Source of the DNA: Edaphosphingomonas laterariae
GTDB lineage: Bacteria > Pseudomonadota > Alphaproteobacteria > Sphingomonadales > Sphingomonadaceae
Length of the DNA: 64,000 nt
Direction: 5' to 3'
Assembly: GCF_900188165.1 (NCBI RefSeq)
Contig: NZ_FZOS01000004.1
Coordinates: 124,001-188,000, forward strand
Shown here piece by piece: positions 15,809 through 24,088 of the stretch. The first letter of the stretch is position 1. Each line of letters begins with the position of its first letter. A program made the translations under genes and the position numbers. Below the pieces are notes generated by a model, which worked only from the letters and a program-made list of their open reading frames with translations, was not told the DNA's origin and made no database searches.

Positions 15809-18582
15809 GCGCGTGCCCCCGCCTTCTTCTTGGCCGCGCCTGATCCTGCGGTCATCTTGGTGTAAAGTTCGAACAGCTTTTCGAGCCGCTCGGTATCGTT
15901 CTTGAATCTCCGCCCGATATAGATGCGTTCCAGCACTTCGTCGTTGCGCTCGTGCGCCTCGCGCAAATTGGCGGGCATATTTTCAGGATCGTAAAGATCG
16001 GCGATTGTCGCCGGGAAATGCGCTTCACGCGCCAGTAGGATGTCTTCAGCGCATCGAGTCAGATCGTCCTTGTTCTTCTCGGTTAGCGTCGGAACCGGAA
16101 AGGTATTCCAGCCAAGCGTATTGGAATAGCGGAAATCGGTTTTCAGTTTGCCGCAGACCGCTGCGACCCAGACAAGGTGGATGCGTGAGGCGATAATCGC
16201 CATATTCCACAGATCGGCGCGATAGAGGGCAAAGTTTGGAGCTTTAGCTATGGTTCGCTTGCCAAGAATGCCAACAGGAAGGTATGGACGGTTTTCGGAA
16301 CTGACGCTTGGAATGAATATCGAATCTTCATCCCCTGTCTGTTTTACCTCGTCGAAGAGATAGGGTTTCGCAGCCTTTGCTCTTGTCGCATCCTTGCTAC
16401 TTTCCAATCGCATTCTGCGAACGCCCTCTACCCGCTTCGCTATGGGCTCAATAGCAAGAGCTTCTTCAGCATTTCCTTCGTTAATCCAGATACAATATTC
16501 GGATTTTCCTTGGATGAATTCAGCAGCTCCAAAAATGCGACAAATAAATTTTTCTTTCTGTTCATCCGATAATTCTAATCTGGATAGCTCGTCACTATCT
16601 AGGAGCAAGTTACCCCCATCAGATGCCTTATTCCCAAATTCCATCTCTGAAACTTGGGTTATGGGCTTGGGTGATTTTGTGACTATTACGTTGTTTCCCG
16701 GTATAAGGTAAGCATTAATATTCTTTGTTGACTGAACAACAGACTGTCCGACATCATCAAAGCCAAATAATGGTCGCTCCTTCGCGACATTTCTGGCGAT
16801 AGCAACGACAACGACAATGACGCCTGCGTTGTGGCTCGCCAGATTAGCCCATTTGAACGAGGTGTGGGCAAACGCGATTTCATGGCCTGTATCGAAGATT
16901 AAAGGCCAAAGCACAGGCACTTGTTGGCCTTGGCAGATCGAATTAGTAGAAACGAAAGCAGCAACCGCTGGTGTGTGCAAACCATAGTCTGCTGCTTTCA
17001 TGAACCAGCCAGCGACGTAATCGAGAGACTTCCAGCCCGAAGTGCGATGGCCGAAAATTTGTTCTAGGTCAGATTTCTGCTCCTTATTCTGCCACGTCGA
17101 ACCGAGATATGGCGGATTCCCGCAGATATAGGTTTCCCCACCCTCATTCTCGAAGTCGATCTGGGCCTGATCAAGTGGCGTGTGAAACAGATCATCACCC
17201 ACTAATTTTACGCTTGTGCCAGTCGGCGGGCAGATAGAGAGCCAGTCAATGCGTAGGGCGTTGCCGCAAGTGATCCAGTTCTGCGCGTTCAGCGGCAGAA
17301 ACTCGGCAAGCGCTAGTTTCTGCCCGCGATAGAGCGTATCGCACTGGAACTCGGCAATGATGAGCGCGAGCCGCGCCACTTCCGCCGGAAAATCGCGCAG
17401 TTCGATCCCGCGAAAATTCGTGAGGGGAATATCGGACGCACGGCCTTCCTCGCCGCGCCGTCGATTTATCTCGGCTTCGATCTCGCGCATTTCCTTGTAG
17501 GCGATGACAAGGAAATTTCCACTCCCGCAGGCAGGATCGAAAACGCGAATGCGCGCCATGCGATTACGGAGATTGAGCAGCTTGCGCCCACTGTCGCCTG
17601 CCTCCTCAAGCTGCTCGCGCAGGCTGTCGAGAAATAGCGGGTCGAGAATTTTCAGAATGTTGGGGCGGCTGGTGTAGTGCATACCCAGCGCGCCGCGCTC
17701 CTCATCATCGGCAACGGCCTGAATCATCGACCCGAAAATGTCGGGATTGATCTGCGTCCATTTCAGGCTGCCGATGTGCAGCAGATAGGATCGGGCGATC
17801 CGGCTGAAACGCGGAACCTCAAGGCTCCCCGAAAACAGGCCGCCGTTCACATAAGGGAACACGTTCGCCCATGAACGGATGCCCGCTGTCTGCCGATCGT
17901 TGATCGGCGTGTTCATGGCGCGGAATATCTCGGCGATCACCTCATGGGTGTTCGACGCATCCTTCTCGCTCATCTGGTCAACGGTGGCCGTAAACAGGCC
18001 GGTGCCGTTGAAGATGTCGGTGTCCTCCGCGAAAAAGCAGAAGATCAGCCGCGCCATGAAGTGATTCATGTCGGGGCGGCGGTCGGCCTTGCTCCACTCG
18101 GGATTGTCTTTCAACAACTCGACATAGAGCCGATTGAGACGGCTCGTCGCGCGAATGTCGAAGGCACTATCGCGCACCTGTTTGACGGTGCTGATCCCCG
18201 CCAAGGGCAGGAAGAAACCGAAATGTTCGGGGAACTCGGCGAAGGTGCAAGCCACCGTTTCGCCGGACTCGATGTCCTCGGCCTCGAACATGTCGCCGTC
18301 CGTGGCGAGGATGAATTGCGCTTTCGCCTTCGTCGTCGCGGGGCTGGATTTGAGACGCGCCAAGGTCGCGGCAACATCACCTTCGGCGGCGGCGGCAAGG
18401 TGGATATTGTTACGCTGCAATACGCCGCCAACATCGGAGCTGTTTGAGTGGCCATCGCGCAAACGCTTAATAGTCGCGGGCTTGTTACCGAATGCTTCGA
18501 GGAACTGGAACGGAAATTCTGCGGGATCAAAGGGGCTTTCTGCCAGTGCCGAAACGGCTTCTTCAATTTCGACGGCGTTCAT
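15805..18582 (-). CDS. MmeI-like DNA adenine methyltransferase without a visible nuclease motif
   Basis: The 925-residue protein has SAM motif I RVFDPACGSGNF near residue 345 and catalytic motif IV CGNPPYLG near 486, which marks N6-adenine methylation. After that comes an MmeI-type target-recognition region (CRIFGAAEFIQGKSEYCIWI and DFRYSNTLGWNTFPVP). The N-terminus aligns in style with MmeI-family spacer regions (KAKAQFILATDGD, HFGFFLPLAGI), but I see no D...ExK nuclease site. The start MNAVEIEE at 18582 is preferred over a frame beginning 34 codons earlier. Residues about 540-730, the specificity region, are noticeably AT-richer than the rest. Confidence 0.88.
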   Translation of the reverse strand: MNAVEIEEAVSALAESPFDPAEFPFQFLEAFGNKPATIKRLRDGHSNSSDVGGVLQRNNIHLAAAAEGDVAATLARLKSSPATTKAKAQFILATDGDMFEAEDIESGETVACTFAEFPEHFGFFLPLAGISTVKQVRDSAFDIRATSRLNRLYVELLKDNPEWSKADRRPDMNHFMARLIFCFFAEDTDIFNGTGLFTATVDQMSEKDASNTHEVIAEIFRAMNTPINDRQTAGIRSWANVFPYVNGGLFSGSLEVPRFSRIARSYLLHIGSLKWTQINPDIFGSMIQAVADDEERGALGMHYTSRPNILKILDPLFLDSLREQLEEAGDSGRKLLNLRNRMARIRVFDPACGSGNFLVIAYKEMREIEAEINRRRGEEGRASDIPLTNFRGIELRDFPAEVARLALIIAEFQCDTLYRGQKLALAEFLPLNAQNWITCGNALRIDWLSICPPTGTSVKLVGDDLFHTPLDQAQIDFENEGGETYICGNPPYLGSTWQNKEQKSDLEQIFGHRTSGWKSLDYVAGWFMKAADYGLHTPAVAAFVSTNSICQGQQVPVLWPLIFDTGHEIAFAHTSFKWANLASHNAGVIVVVVAIARNVAKERPLFGFDDVGQSVVQSTKNINAYLIPGNNVIVTKSPKPITQVSEMEFGNKASDGGNLLLDSDELSRLELSDEQKEKFICRIFGAAEFIQGKSEYCIWINEGNAEEALAIEPIAKRVEGVRRMRLESSKDATRAKAAKPYLFDEVKQTGDEDSIFIPSVSSENRPYLPVGILGKRTIAKAPNFALYRADLWNMAIIASRIHLVWVAAVCGKLKTDFRYSNTLGWNTFPVPTLTEKNKDDLTRCAEDILLAREAHFPATIADLYDPENMPANLREAHERNDEVLERIYIGRRFKNDTERLEKLFELYTKMTAGSGAAKKKAGARA

Positions 18583-19159
18583 TATTCCGCGTTTCCAAAT
18601 CTCTACTGTGCAAATTGAGGTTTGCCACCCCTCAGAAAAGCCTGTCGGTCGAATCCCCCTCCCGCGCAGGCATGGCAAGGCCATAGCTGAATCGCGGCAG
18701 GGTTGCTATCTTGCCACAGCGCGTGGGTAATTTTATTTCGTTGTCGGCACAGATGCTTGGCATATATCGACTATCGCATCCACGGGGGTTTCAGGAATTG
18801 CCGTGCGCGGAATCTCGAACGTAGGCGGCGGCGCGACATGCGCGGCGGCTTCGGTCGCGGCGCCAGCGGCGGCGCTAGGAACATGGACCCGAAATCTGCA
18901 CCGTCAACTGCGCCTTCGGACGTGCTGCCGGAAGTCGAAAAGAAGCTGGACGTGATTTCGCTATGGCTGGCACTGCCCGCCCCGCCCTTGCCCTTCTTGG
19001 TGCGTCGGGCGACCGCCATGAAGCGCGACACAAGGCGCGGCAACAGCGCAAGCGCGGCGTCGCGCACGAAACGCGATACCGATTTCGCGGCTTTAGGCAC
19101 AAGGCTGGCAATCTGTCCCAGCAGCAGGCCCGGTTGCGATTGCAGGAAACGCGAGCCTG
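18583..19159. other. Gap between the defence-like operon and the relaxase gene
   Basis: The right part of this stretch may hold a small minus-strand gene (listed separately). The left part (18583-18770) must contain the promoter of the four-gene operon. I see no confident sigma70 boxes. Confidence 0.4.
18771..19100 (-). CDS. Possible small protein downstream of the relaxase gene
   Basis: The open frame (GTG start at 19100) encodes MPKAAKSVSRFVRDAALALLPRLVSRFMAVARR, an amphipathic basic segment, then a serine/glycine-rich tail. The frame stays open upstream with LLLGQIASLV, so the true start could be a few codons earlier, overlapping nothing. The tail after about residue 75 is arginine/proline-rich and looks like out-of-frame GC-rich DNA. 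It may be a membrane-associated accessory to the relaxase or simply chance. Low confidence. Confidence 0.3.
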   Translation of the reverse strand: MPKAAKSVSRFVRDAALALLPRLVSRFMAVARRTKKGKGGAGSASHSEITSSFFSTSGSTSEGAVDGADFGSMFLAPPLAPRPKPPRMSRRRLRSRFRARQFLKPPWMR

Positions 19160-20617
19160 TCAGCGTGCGCGGGGATCTCGCTCCGGCCCTTCCCGCTCGC
19201 GCGCCAAGGCCTCCTGCTGCCGTTTCTCATACTCGCGCGCAAGCTGGCGCGCGCGCTCGTCGTCCTCGATGCGGCGTTTCAGGTCGCTGGCCTGTTCGCG
19301 CAACAGGTCAGCCCTTTCCTTGCCTTGGCGGTCAACAAGGGTGTCGATCTCCTGCCGCTGGGCGGCATTGAGGCCGGACACCATGATGCGGATTTCATCA
19401 TTGCGGCGATCCTCAAGGTCGGCGGCGCGCCGTGCCTCGTCGGCAAGGCGCTGGCGGCGGGCTTCCTCGTCCACGGCCTCGCGGATATTGCGCCACATAC
19501 GCTCAAAGCCCCCCGGCTCCTGCGGGCGCTCCGCGACCGCGCGCTGCGCCTGCTCCTTGGCGAAGTCCTCAATGGCCTTGGTCGCCTTCGCCTCCTGCTC
19601 CTGCTGCAAGGTTTCGACCTCGCGGGCATGGCGCAGCTCCTGCTCCTTCAATTCCACGCTATGCTGTTCCATGATCGCGCGGCGCAGCGACTCTATATGC
19701 GCGTCCTCCCATGTCGGCGCGGGATCGCGGTCGGAGGCTGGCGGTTCCTGCTGAGGCGCGACGTGTTCCGGCAGGCGGGGCTGTTCGGGCGTCGGCTCCG
19801 CACGGGTGGCCTCGCGGATAGCGGCGCGGGCTTCCTTCACGCTCGGCAGGCTCTCGGAATCTATGTCCACCATGAAGGCGCGAAGCTCGGCGGCTTTCAC
19901 GCCGGGAAGCTGGCGGCCAAGGCTATGCGCCTTGGCGTCGGTATCAAGGATGACGAAATCGCGGCGATCACCGCGCGCCAGCACATAACCCGCGTCCTCA
20001 AGCGCGGCCTTGAAGGCGGGGCCGGTGTCGCTGGCCTCATACAGCGTCGTCACCTGTGCTTTACGCTCACGGTGATCGATACCGCCCCGCTCGGCCTGCT
20101 GCCATTCGTCGTGGCGGGCGTCGGCGGATGGAAACTCCGGCTGCACGTCACGGTCGCGCTTGGCGTGTTTGCCGGGGACATGCTCGTGACCGAACTCCTG
20201 CTCCATACGCAGGCTGGCGCGCTCATGGGCCTGATAATTCTGGCTGTCGCTGCGTAGGGTCATGGTGTCCATGTCGGCGCGCGCCCACACGACATGGATA
20301 TGCTCGCGCCCGTTTTTCTCGTGCATGACTACGGCGCGGGGCTGGCCTTGCAAGCCAAGCTCCTCCTCCAATATCTCGACCGCCCGCGCCCATTGCTGCG
20401 GGGTCATTTCGTATTTGGTGTCGGGGTCGATATTGGCGTGATAAAGCCCCAGCTTGCCCTTGGTGGCGAGGGTGTAGGTCTGCCAGTCGCGGAAGGCTTC
20501 GGCGGTGGTGCCTGCGGAATCCAGTTGCAGGATTTCGACGCGCTCGTTGGTGTCAGCGCGGCCAAGGTGGTGGGCAAGCTGGCTAGGGCCTGCCCGACTC
20601 TTGCCCTTGATTATCAC
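19160..20617 (-). CDS. VirD2-like relaxase / mobilization nuclease
   Basis: In the 485-residue protein, the N-terminal relaxase domain begins IIKGKSRAGPSQLAHHLGR and contains the metal-binding three-histidine motif in REHIHVVWARAD. The catalytic tyrosine is not unambiguous; YHANIDP is a candidate. The C-terminal half is a long charged coiled coil (ELRHAREVETLQQEQEAKATKAIEDF and following). It would nick oriT and pilot the strand to the coupling protein. The GTG start at 20617 lies 35 bp inside the end of mobC, so the two are coupled. No relaxase-linked primase or helicase domain is present. Confidence 0.85.
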   Translation of the reverse strand: MIIKGKSRAGPSQLAHHLGRADTNERVEILQLDSAGTTAEAFRDWQTYTLATKGKLGLYHANIDPDTKYEMTPQQWARAVEILEEELGLQGQPRAVVMHEKNGREHIHVVWARADMDTMTLRSDSQNYQAHERASLRMEQEFGHEHVPGKHAKRDRDVQPEFPSADARHDEWQQAERGGIDHRERKAQVTTLYEASDTGPAFKAALEDAGYVLARGDRRDFVILDTDAKAHSLGRQLPGVKAAELRAFMVDIDSESLPSVKEARAAIREATRAEPTPEQPRLPEHVAPQQEPPASDRDPAPTWEDAHIESLRRAIMEQHSVELKEQELRHAREVETLQQEQEAKATKAIEDFAKEQAQRAVAERPQEPGGFERMWRNIREAVDEEARRQRLADEARRAADLEDRRNDEIRIMVSGLNAAQRQEIDTLVDRQGKERADLLREQASDLKRRIEDDERARQLAREYEKRQQEALAREREGPERDPRAR

Positions 20618-20975
20618 GGGCGGACTCCATGCCGAGGGCTTCGTATATGGCGGCGATCACTGCATGATATTGGTGCAGCGCGTCACGCAGTTGCGGCACG
20701 TCAATATCAAGGCCGCGATTGGTGTTGCGGGCAAGCTGGTTCAGGTTGTTGCCGACGCGGTTCAGCGAAGCCATGAGTTGAACAAGGGCGCGATGCTCTA
20801 CGGGGCGGCGGCGGCGCGCGCGGGGGCCAGCTTCGTCAAGTCCGGCAGCACGGGCAAATGCGCCAACAGCAAGGCCAGCGCGCGAAGCCCGTTCTTCATA
20901 TCGCGCGTATTCGTCGTCAGACACACGGAACGTAATGATGCGCGTCCGCTGCCGCTTGTCACTTCCTCTCGCCAC
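20583..20975 (-). CDS. mobC: MobC-like relaxosome accessory protein
   Basis: The 130-residue protein has an N-terminal ribbon-helix-helix segment (RTRIITFRVSDDEYARYEERASRAGL), followed by the MobC signature LNRVGNNLNQLARNTNRG. MobC proteins open oriT DNA and guide the relaxase. The GTG start at 20975 is chosen because a GGAGGG ribosome site sits just upstream. The longer frame starting at a TTG at 21002 has no such site. It overlaps the relaxase gene, and the hairpin array begins about 20 bp upstream of this start. Confidence 0.85.
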   Translation of the reverse strand: MARGSDKRQRTRIITFRVSDDEYARYEERASRAGLAVGAFARAAGLDEAGPRARRRRPVEHRALVQLMASLNRVGNNLNQLARNTNRGLDIDVPQLRDALHQYHAVIAAIYEALGMESARDNQGQESGRP

Positions 20976-21334
20976 CCGCCCTCCTGTAATGAAGGGTTCC
21001 AAGGCACCGCCTTGGTCGGTAGCAGGCCCGAAATGCCTGCCGGGGGTTCAGGGGTCGCTACGCCCTGATCTGGTTTCCAAAGGGCATGAAAGCCCTTTGG
21101 TCGAAGCCGCTGCCGAAACAGCGGTCGATGGGTTTCAAGGGAGCGCGAAGGCTCCTTTGGCGGAGACGCGGACACACCCGTTATTGCGGGGATGGCGGCG
21201 GCTCCGTCCAGGGTGCAGGGGCGGGAAGGCTCCTGCTCTGGGGGTTCCAACGGGGGGCATGAAAGCCCTCCCTTGGTCTGGGGATGCAACGGGGGCGAAG
21301 CGCCCCTTGCCAAGCGCGCGGTATTACCGCGCAT
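20798..21334 (-). CDS. Possible leader ORF through the hairpin array
   Basis: An ATG at 21334 follows a strong ribosome site (GGAGGTG, 6 bases away) and opens a 178-residue frame, MRGNTARLARGASPPLHPQTKG. The frame passes through all ten hairpins and ends inside mobC in another frame. The product is proline-rich and low in complexity, so it may not be a functional protein. Translation itself could control folding of the hairpins and the expression of mobC. Treat as uncertain. Confidence 0.3.
   Translation of the reverse strand: MRGNTARLARGASPPLHPQTKGGLSCPPLEPPEQEPSRPCTLDGAAAIPAITGVSASPPKEPSRSLETHRPLFRQRLRPKGFHALWKPDQGVATPEPPAGISGLLPTKAVPWNPSLQEGGWREEVTSGSGRASLRSVCLTTNTRDMKNGLRALALLLAHLPVLPDLTKLAPARAAAAP
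20999..21332. repeat. Tandem array of ten short hairpins upstream of mobC
   Basis: Stems lie at about 20999-21015, 21022-21040, 21049-21067, 21077-21100, 21107-21124, 21136-21159, 21215-21236, 21247-21276, 21286-21310 and 21315-21332. Stem sequences differ. Several stems are closed by CCAA/TTGG, and loops recur as ATGAAA or GCGAA. A spacer of the type GGGGTTYCAA recurs before many units. Most are perfect or have one G-T pair. Confidence 0.75.
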
Positions 21335-21429
21335 GGCTTGCACCTCCAGTTATTAGCATAACATAGAATCGGTGGGGTGTCGAATACGACGCCCGCGCCT
21401 CCGCATAGATCGGGGCGGTCGGTTTGCGA

Positions 21430-21446
21430 TGTGACATTATATCACA
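21430..21446. promoter_or_regulatory. TGTGA-N7-TCACA palindrome in the transfer intergenic region
   Basis: An inverted repeat at 21430-21446 lies in an AT-rich patch between the coupling-protein stop (21494) and the hairpin array. It could be an operator for the mob operon or part of oriT. No nick-site consensus is recognised with confidence. Confidence 0.4.
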
Positions 21447-21493
21447 GGTTGCGATTCTGCGCGACGATGTTGCCGTGCGTATCGGGCGCGGCG

Positions 21494-24088
21494 TCAGAAC
21501 TCATGTGTCAGCGCCACCACGTCCTGCCGCGCAATCCCCGCTCGCTGGATATGGGCGTAGGCGTGCCAGCGCCCCATTGCGATGAAGTCCGCCGGAGTCA
21601 TGGCGGGGGTCATGGCGTTCCCCTCGGCGCGATATTGGCGGTCGCGATCTTCCTGCCGCCATGCCGCCTGCTGCTGGGCGCTCAAGGCCGCAAGCTGGGT
21701 GGCCTGATCGGTGGCGTCCGGCACGAAGCGCATATCGGGCGCATAGGTCGGCTTGGCGGTCGCCGCCCCTATGGCGGCGCTGTTCAGGAAGCCCCGCGCT
21801 GCGGCGAAGTAAAACCCCGCCCCGTCCGCGTCCGGTGGCGGTGCGTCATCGTCCAGCGGCGCGAAGGGCGACCAGCCGCTTATCAATTCCCGCTGGTCAA
21901 GACTCTCCCACTGGCCGTCGCCGAATACGCGGTTGCGCTCGAACTCGCCCGCCAGCCAACAGGCATAGGACACGGTGGCCTGATCTTCGCTGCGTAGAAA
22001 TATCTTGCTGCGGGCTTGCTGCATGAAGTTGTCGGCGGCGTCCTTGCCCATCGCCTGCGTGAGCGCCGCCACGGTCTGCGTGGCGAATACGCCCGCAATT
22101 CCGGTGGAGCGCGCGACGTTCCAAAACGTCGCGTCGCTTAGGCCGGATGCGGGGTCAACGGTCGCCAGTTCCTGCACCTCGTCCATCATCACAAGGCAGG
22201 GCTTGGCTTGCGGGTTGCCGCCCTGCTTTTTCAGCGCGGCCTCGCGCCTCCGCGCTTCCCGATACAGCACCGTCTTTAGCAGGATGGCGACAAGGCGCGC
22301 GGGCAAGCCGTCCTCCATCGTATTCAGGGTCACAAGCGCGATCTTGCCATTAAGCGGCGCGTCCAGGTTGGCGGTGTCCTCGTCCAGCCCGCACAGGAAA
22401 CGCTCGCGCAATTCTCGCGCGCCCGCAAAGCCGTCCATAAGCTGCGATATATTGGCGGTGATGCCCGTCTTGGTGTCCTTCGCCATATCCTTCCATGTGG
22501 CCGTCACATAGGACAGGCTGGCGGCGACATCGGACGCCGCCAGCACGCGGATGCGATCAACATGGCGCATATAGGCGTCCTGATCGCCCGCCGCGCTGGC
22601 CTCCTTCATGCCCTCAAGGCAGGCTATGTTCGCACGGCTGATCGCATCGCAGGCGGCTTGCAGTTTCTTCTCGTCCAGCACGGCCTGATACGCCCACCAC
22701 AGGCTGGACGGGTGCGGACGCTTGGCTTCGGCTTCGCCCTCCGGCGTTGCGGCATAGGCGCGGCCAACGGTCAGCGCGTGGCGCATGACATTGGCGGCCA
22801 TGTCCGGCCAAAAGCTATCGCCCTGCGCCCCGCCGACCTGCGTAAGCACCGAGCGCAGGACGGCGGCAATATGGTTGGGCGCGAGGCTGGCGGTGATGTT
22901 CACGCCGAGTTCGCCGGTGCCGGTGCCGATACGCAGCACGTCGCCCGACCGCCCTGCGGCGGCGGCGATCTTCTCGGCGTCATGCCACAGCACGCCCTTG
23001 GCATCGGTGATATATGCGCCGAAATCCGGCTGCGCGAATACCTGACGCAACAGCGGTTTCAGGACGGCGGTGGTCTTGCCGTCGCCTGTGCCGCCGAAAA
23101 CGAGCATATGCTGGAACAGGGATTCCCCATCGAGAGCGAGGGCTTGCCCCTTGCTCGGCGCGGCAAGGTCGCCGCGCACGCGGAAGGTGCCTGTGCCGCT
23201 GCCGACCTGAAACAACGGCGAGTCTGCCAGATAGCCCGTGGCATGGGCGACCTGTCGCGCATAGCCTGTGCGGGCGATCTCCCGCGCTTCGGCGCGATAC
23301 GGCCAGCGCACATGCGCGTCCTTGGATATAACCTCATAGGGGGCGGACGCTTCGCGCCGCCAATGCTCGATGGCGGCGACGGCGACAAGGATGCCGACGC
23401 CCACGGCGATCAACAGCCATGCGGCCAATAGGCCAAGCATGGTCATGGCACCGCCAAGCAGGCTTGCGGCGAAGTCCGCCGCAACGGCCTGCCACACCTG
23501 CCAGCCCGAAACATAGGCGGGCGCTTCATTGGGGAATTGTTCGAGCAAGACGGGCGCGGCAGTCGCGTCCTGCGACGCGACGCCCTTCCACGCCAGCAGC
23601 AGCAGCGGTTGCGCGACAAGGGCAATGAGCGCCGCCGCAAGGCCGCATTGTCCTGCGGCCTTGGTCAGCCCCGTGCTGAAATGACGGTCGGCCATCCACG
23701 GAATATCCTGCCCGCCGACCAGCTTGCCGTCCTCCCATAGCGGGCGGCGAATATCCTCCGGCACTTGGCTATAGAGGAACGGGTAGCGATCTTCCGGCCA
23801 AAGCTCGCGCGCGACGGCTTCGCGGTCGCCAGCGGGCAATCCGGTTTTGCGCGCGCCGATGCGCTCCACGCCTGCCGCGAAGCGGTCGCCCGCACTGGCG
23901 AGGAACGCCACGCGCGCGATCAGCCAGTTGACGGGCTTCCACAGCACATAGGCGGCAAGGCCGATGACAAACAGCGCGAGCGCCGGAATGAGATTGAGCG
24001 CCTTCCGCAAGATTCGGCGGGTGGGCGCAAACAGCAAGGCCAGCGCGACAAGGGCGACGATGACAACAGGGATAAGCCAGCCTGTCAT
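21494..24088 (-). CDS. VirD4/TraD-type coupling protein ATPase
   Basis: The 864-residue protein has N-terminal membrane helices (WLIPVVIVALVALALLFA, LIPALALFVIGLAAYVLW and a further pair around residues 190-280), Walker A FGGTGDGKTTAVL and Walker B PCLVMMDEVQEL, followed by GIAGVFATQTVAAL. It is the inner-membrane ATPase that hands the relaxase-DNA complex to a type IV secretion channel. The start MTGWLIPVV at 24088 overlaps the stop of the upstream membrane protein (ATGA). No mating-pair gene cluster is present, so the channel would come from another element. Confidence 0.88.
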   Translation of the reverse strand: MTGWLIPVVIVALVALALLFAPTRRILRKALNLIPALALFVIGLAAYVLWKPVNWLIARVAFLASAGDRFAAGVERIGARKTGLPAGDREAVARELWPEDRYPFLYSQVPEDIRRPLWEDGKLVGGQDIPWMADRHFSTGLTKAAGQCGLAAALIALVAQPLLLLAWKGVASQDATAAPVLLEQFPNEAPAYVSGWQVWQAVAADFAASLLGGAMTMLGLLAAWLLIAVGVGILVAVAAIEHWRREASAPYEVISKDAHVRWPYRAEAREIARTGYARQVAHATGYLADSPLFQVGSGTGTFRVRGDLAAPSKGQALALDGESLFQHMLVFGGTGDGKTTAVLKPLLRQVFAQPDFGAYITDAKGVLWHDAEKIAAAAGRSGDVLRIGTGTGELGVNITASLAPNHIAAVLRSVLTQVGGAQGDSFWPDMAANVMRHALTVGRAYAATPEGEAEAKRPHPSSLWWAYQAVLDEKKLQAACDAISRANIACLEGMKEASAAGDQDAYMRHVDRIRVLAASDVAASLSYVTATWKDMAKDTKTGITANISQLMDGFAGARELRERFLCGLDEDTANLDAPLNGKIALVTLNTMEDGLPARLVAILLKTVLYREARRREAALKKQGGNPQAKPCLVMMDEVQELATVDPASGLSDATFWNVARSTGIAGVFATQTVAALTQAMGKDAADNFMQQARSKIFLRSEDQATVSYACWLAGEFERNRVFGDGQWESLDQRELISGWSPFAPLDDDAPPPDADGAGFYFAAARGFLNSAAIGAATAKPTYAPDMRFVPDATDQATQLAALSAQQQAAWRQEDRDRQYRAEGNAMTPAMTPADFIAMGRWHAYAHIQRAGIARQDVVALTHEF

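Noticed and set aside
20999-21332. CRISPR array
   Set aside because: The palindromes differ from one another, spacing is irregular, and there are no identical repeats or cas genes. No CRISPR was seen elsewhere in the window.
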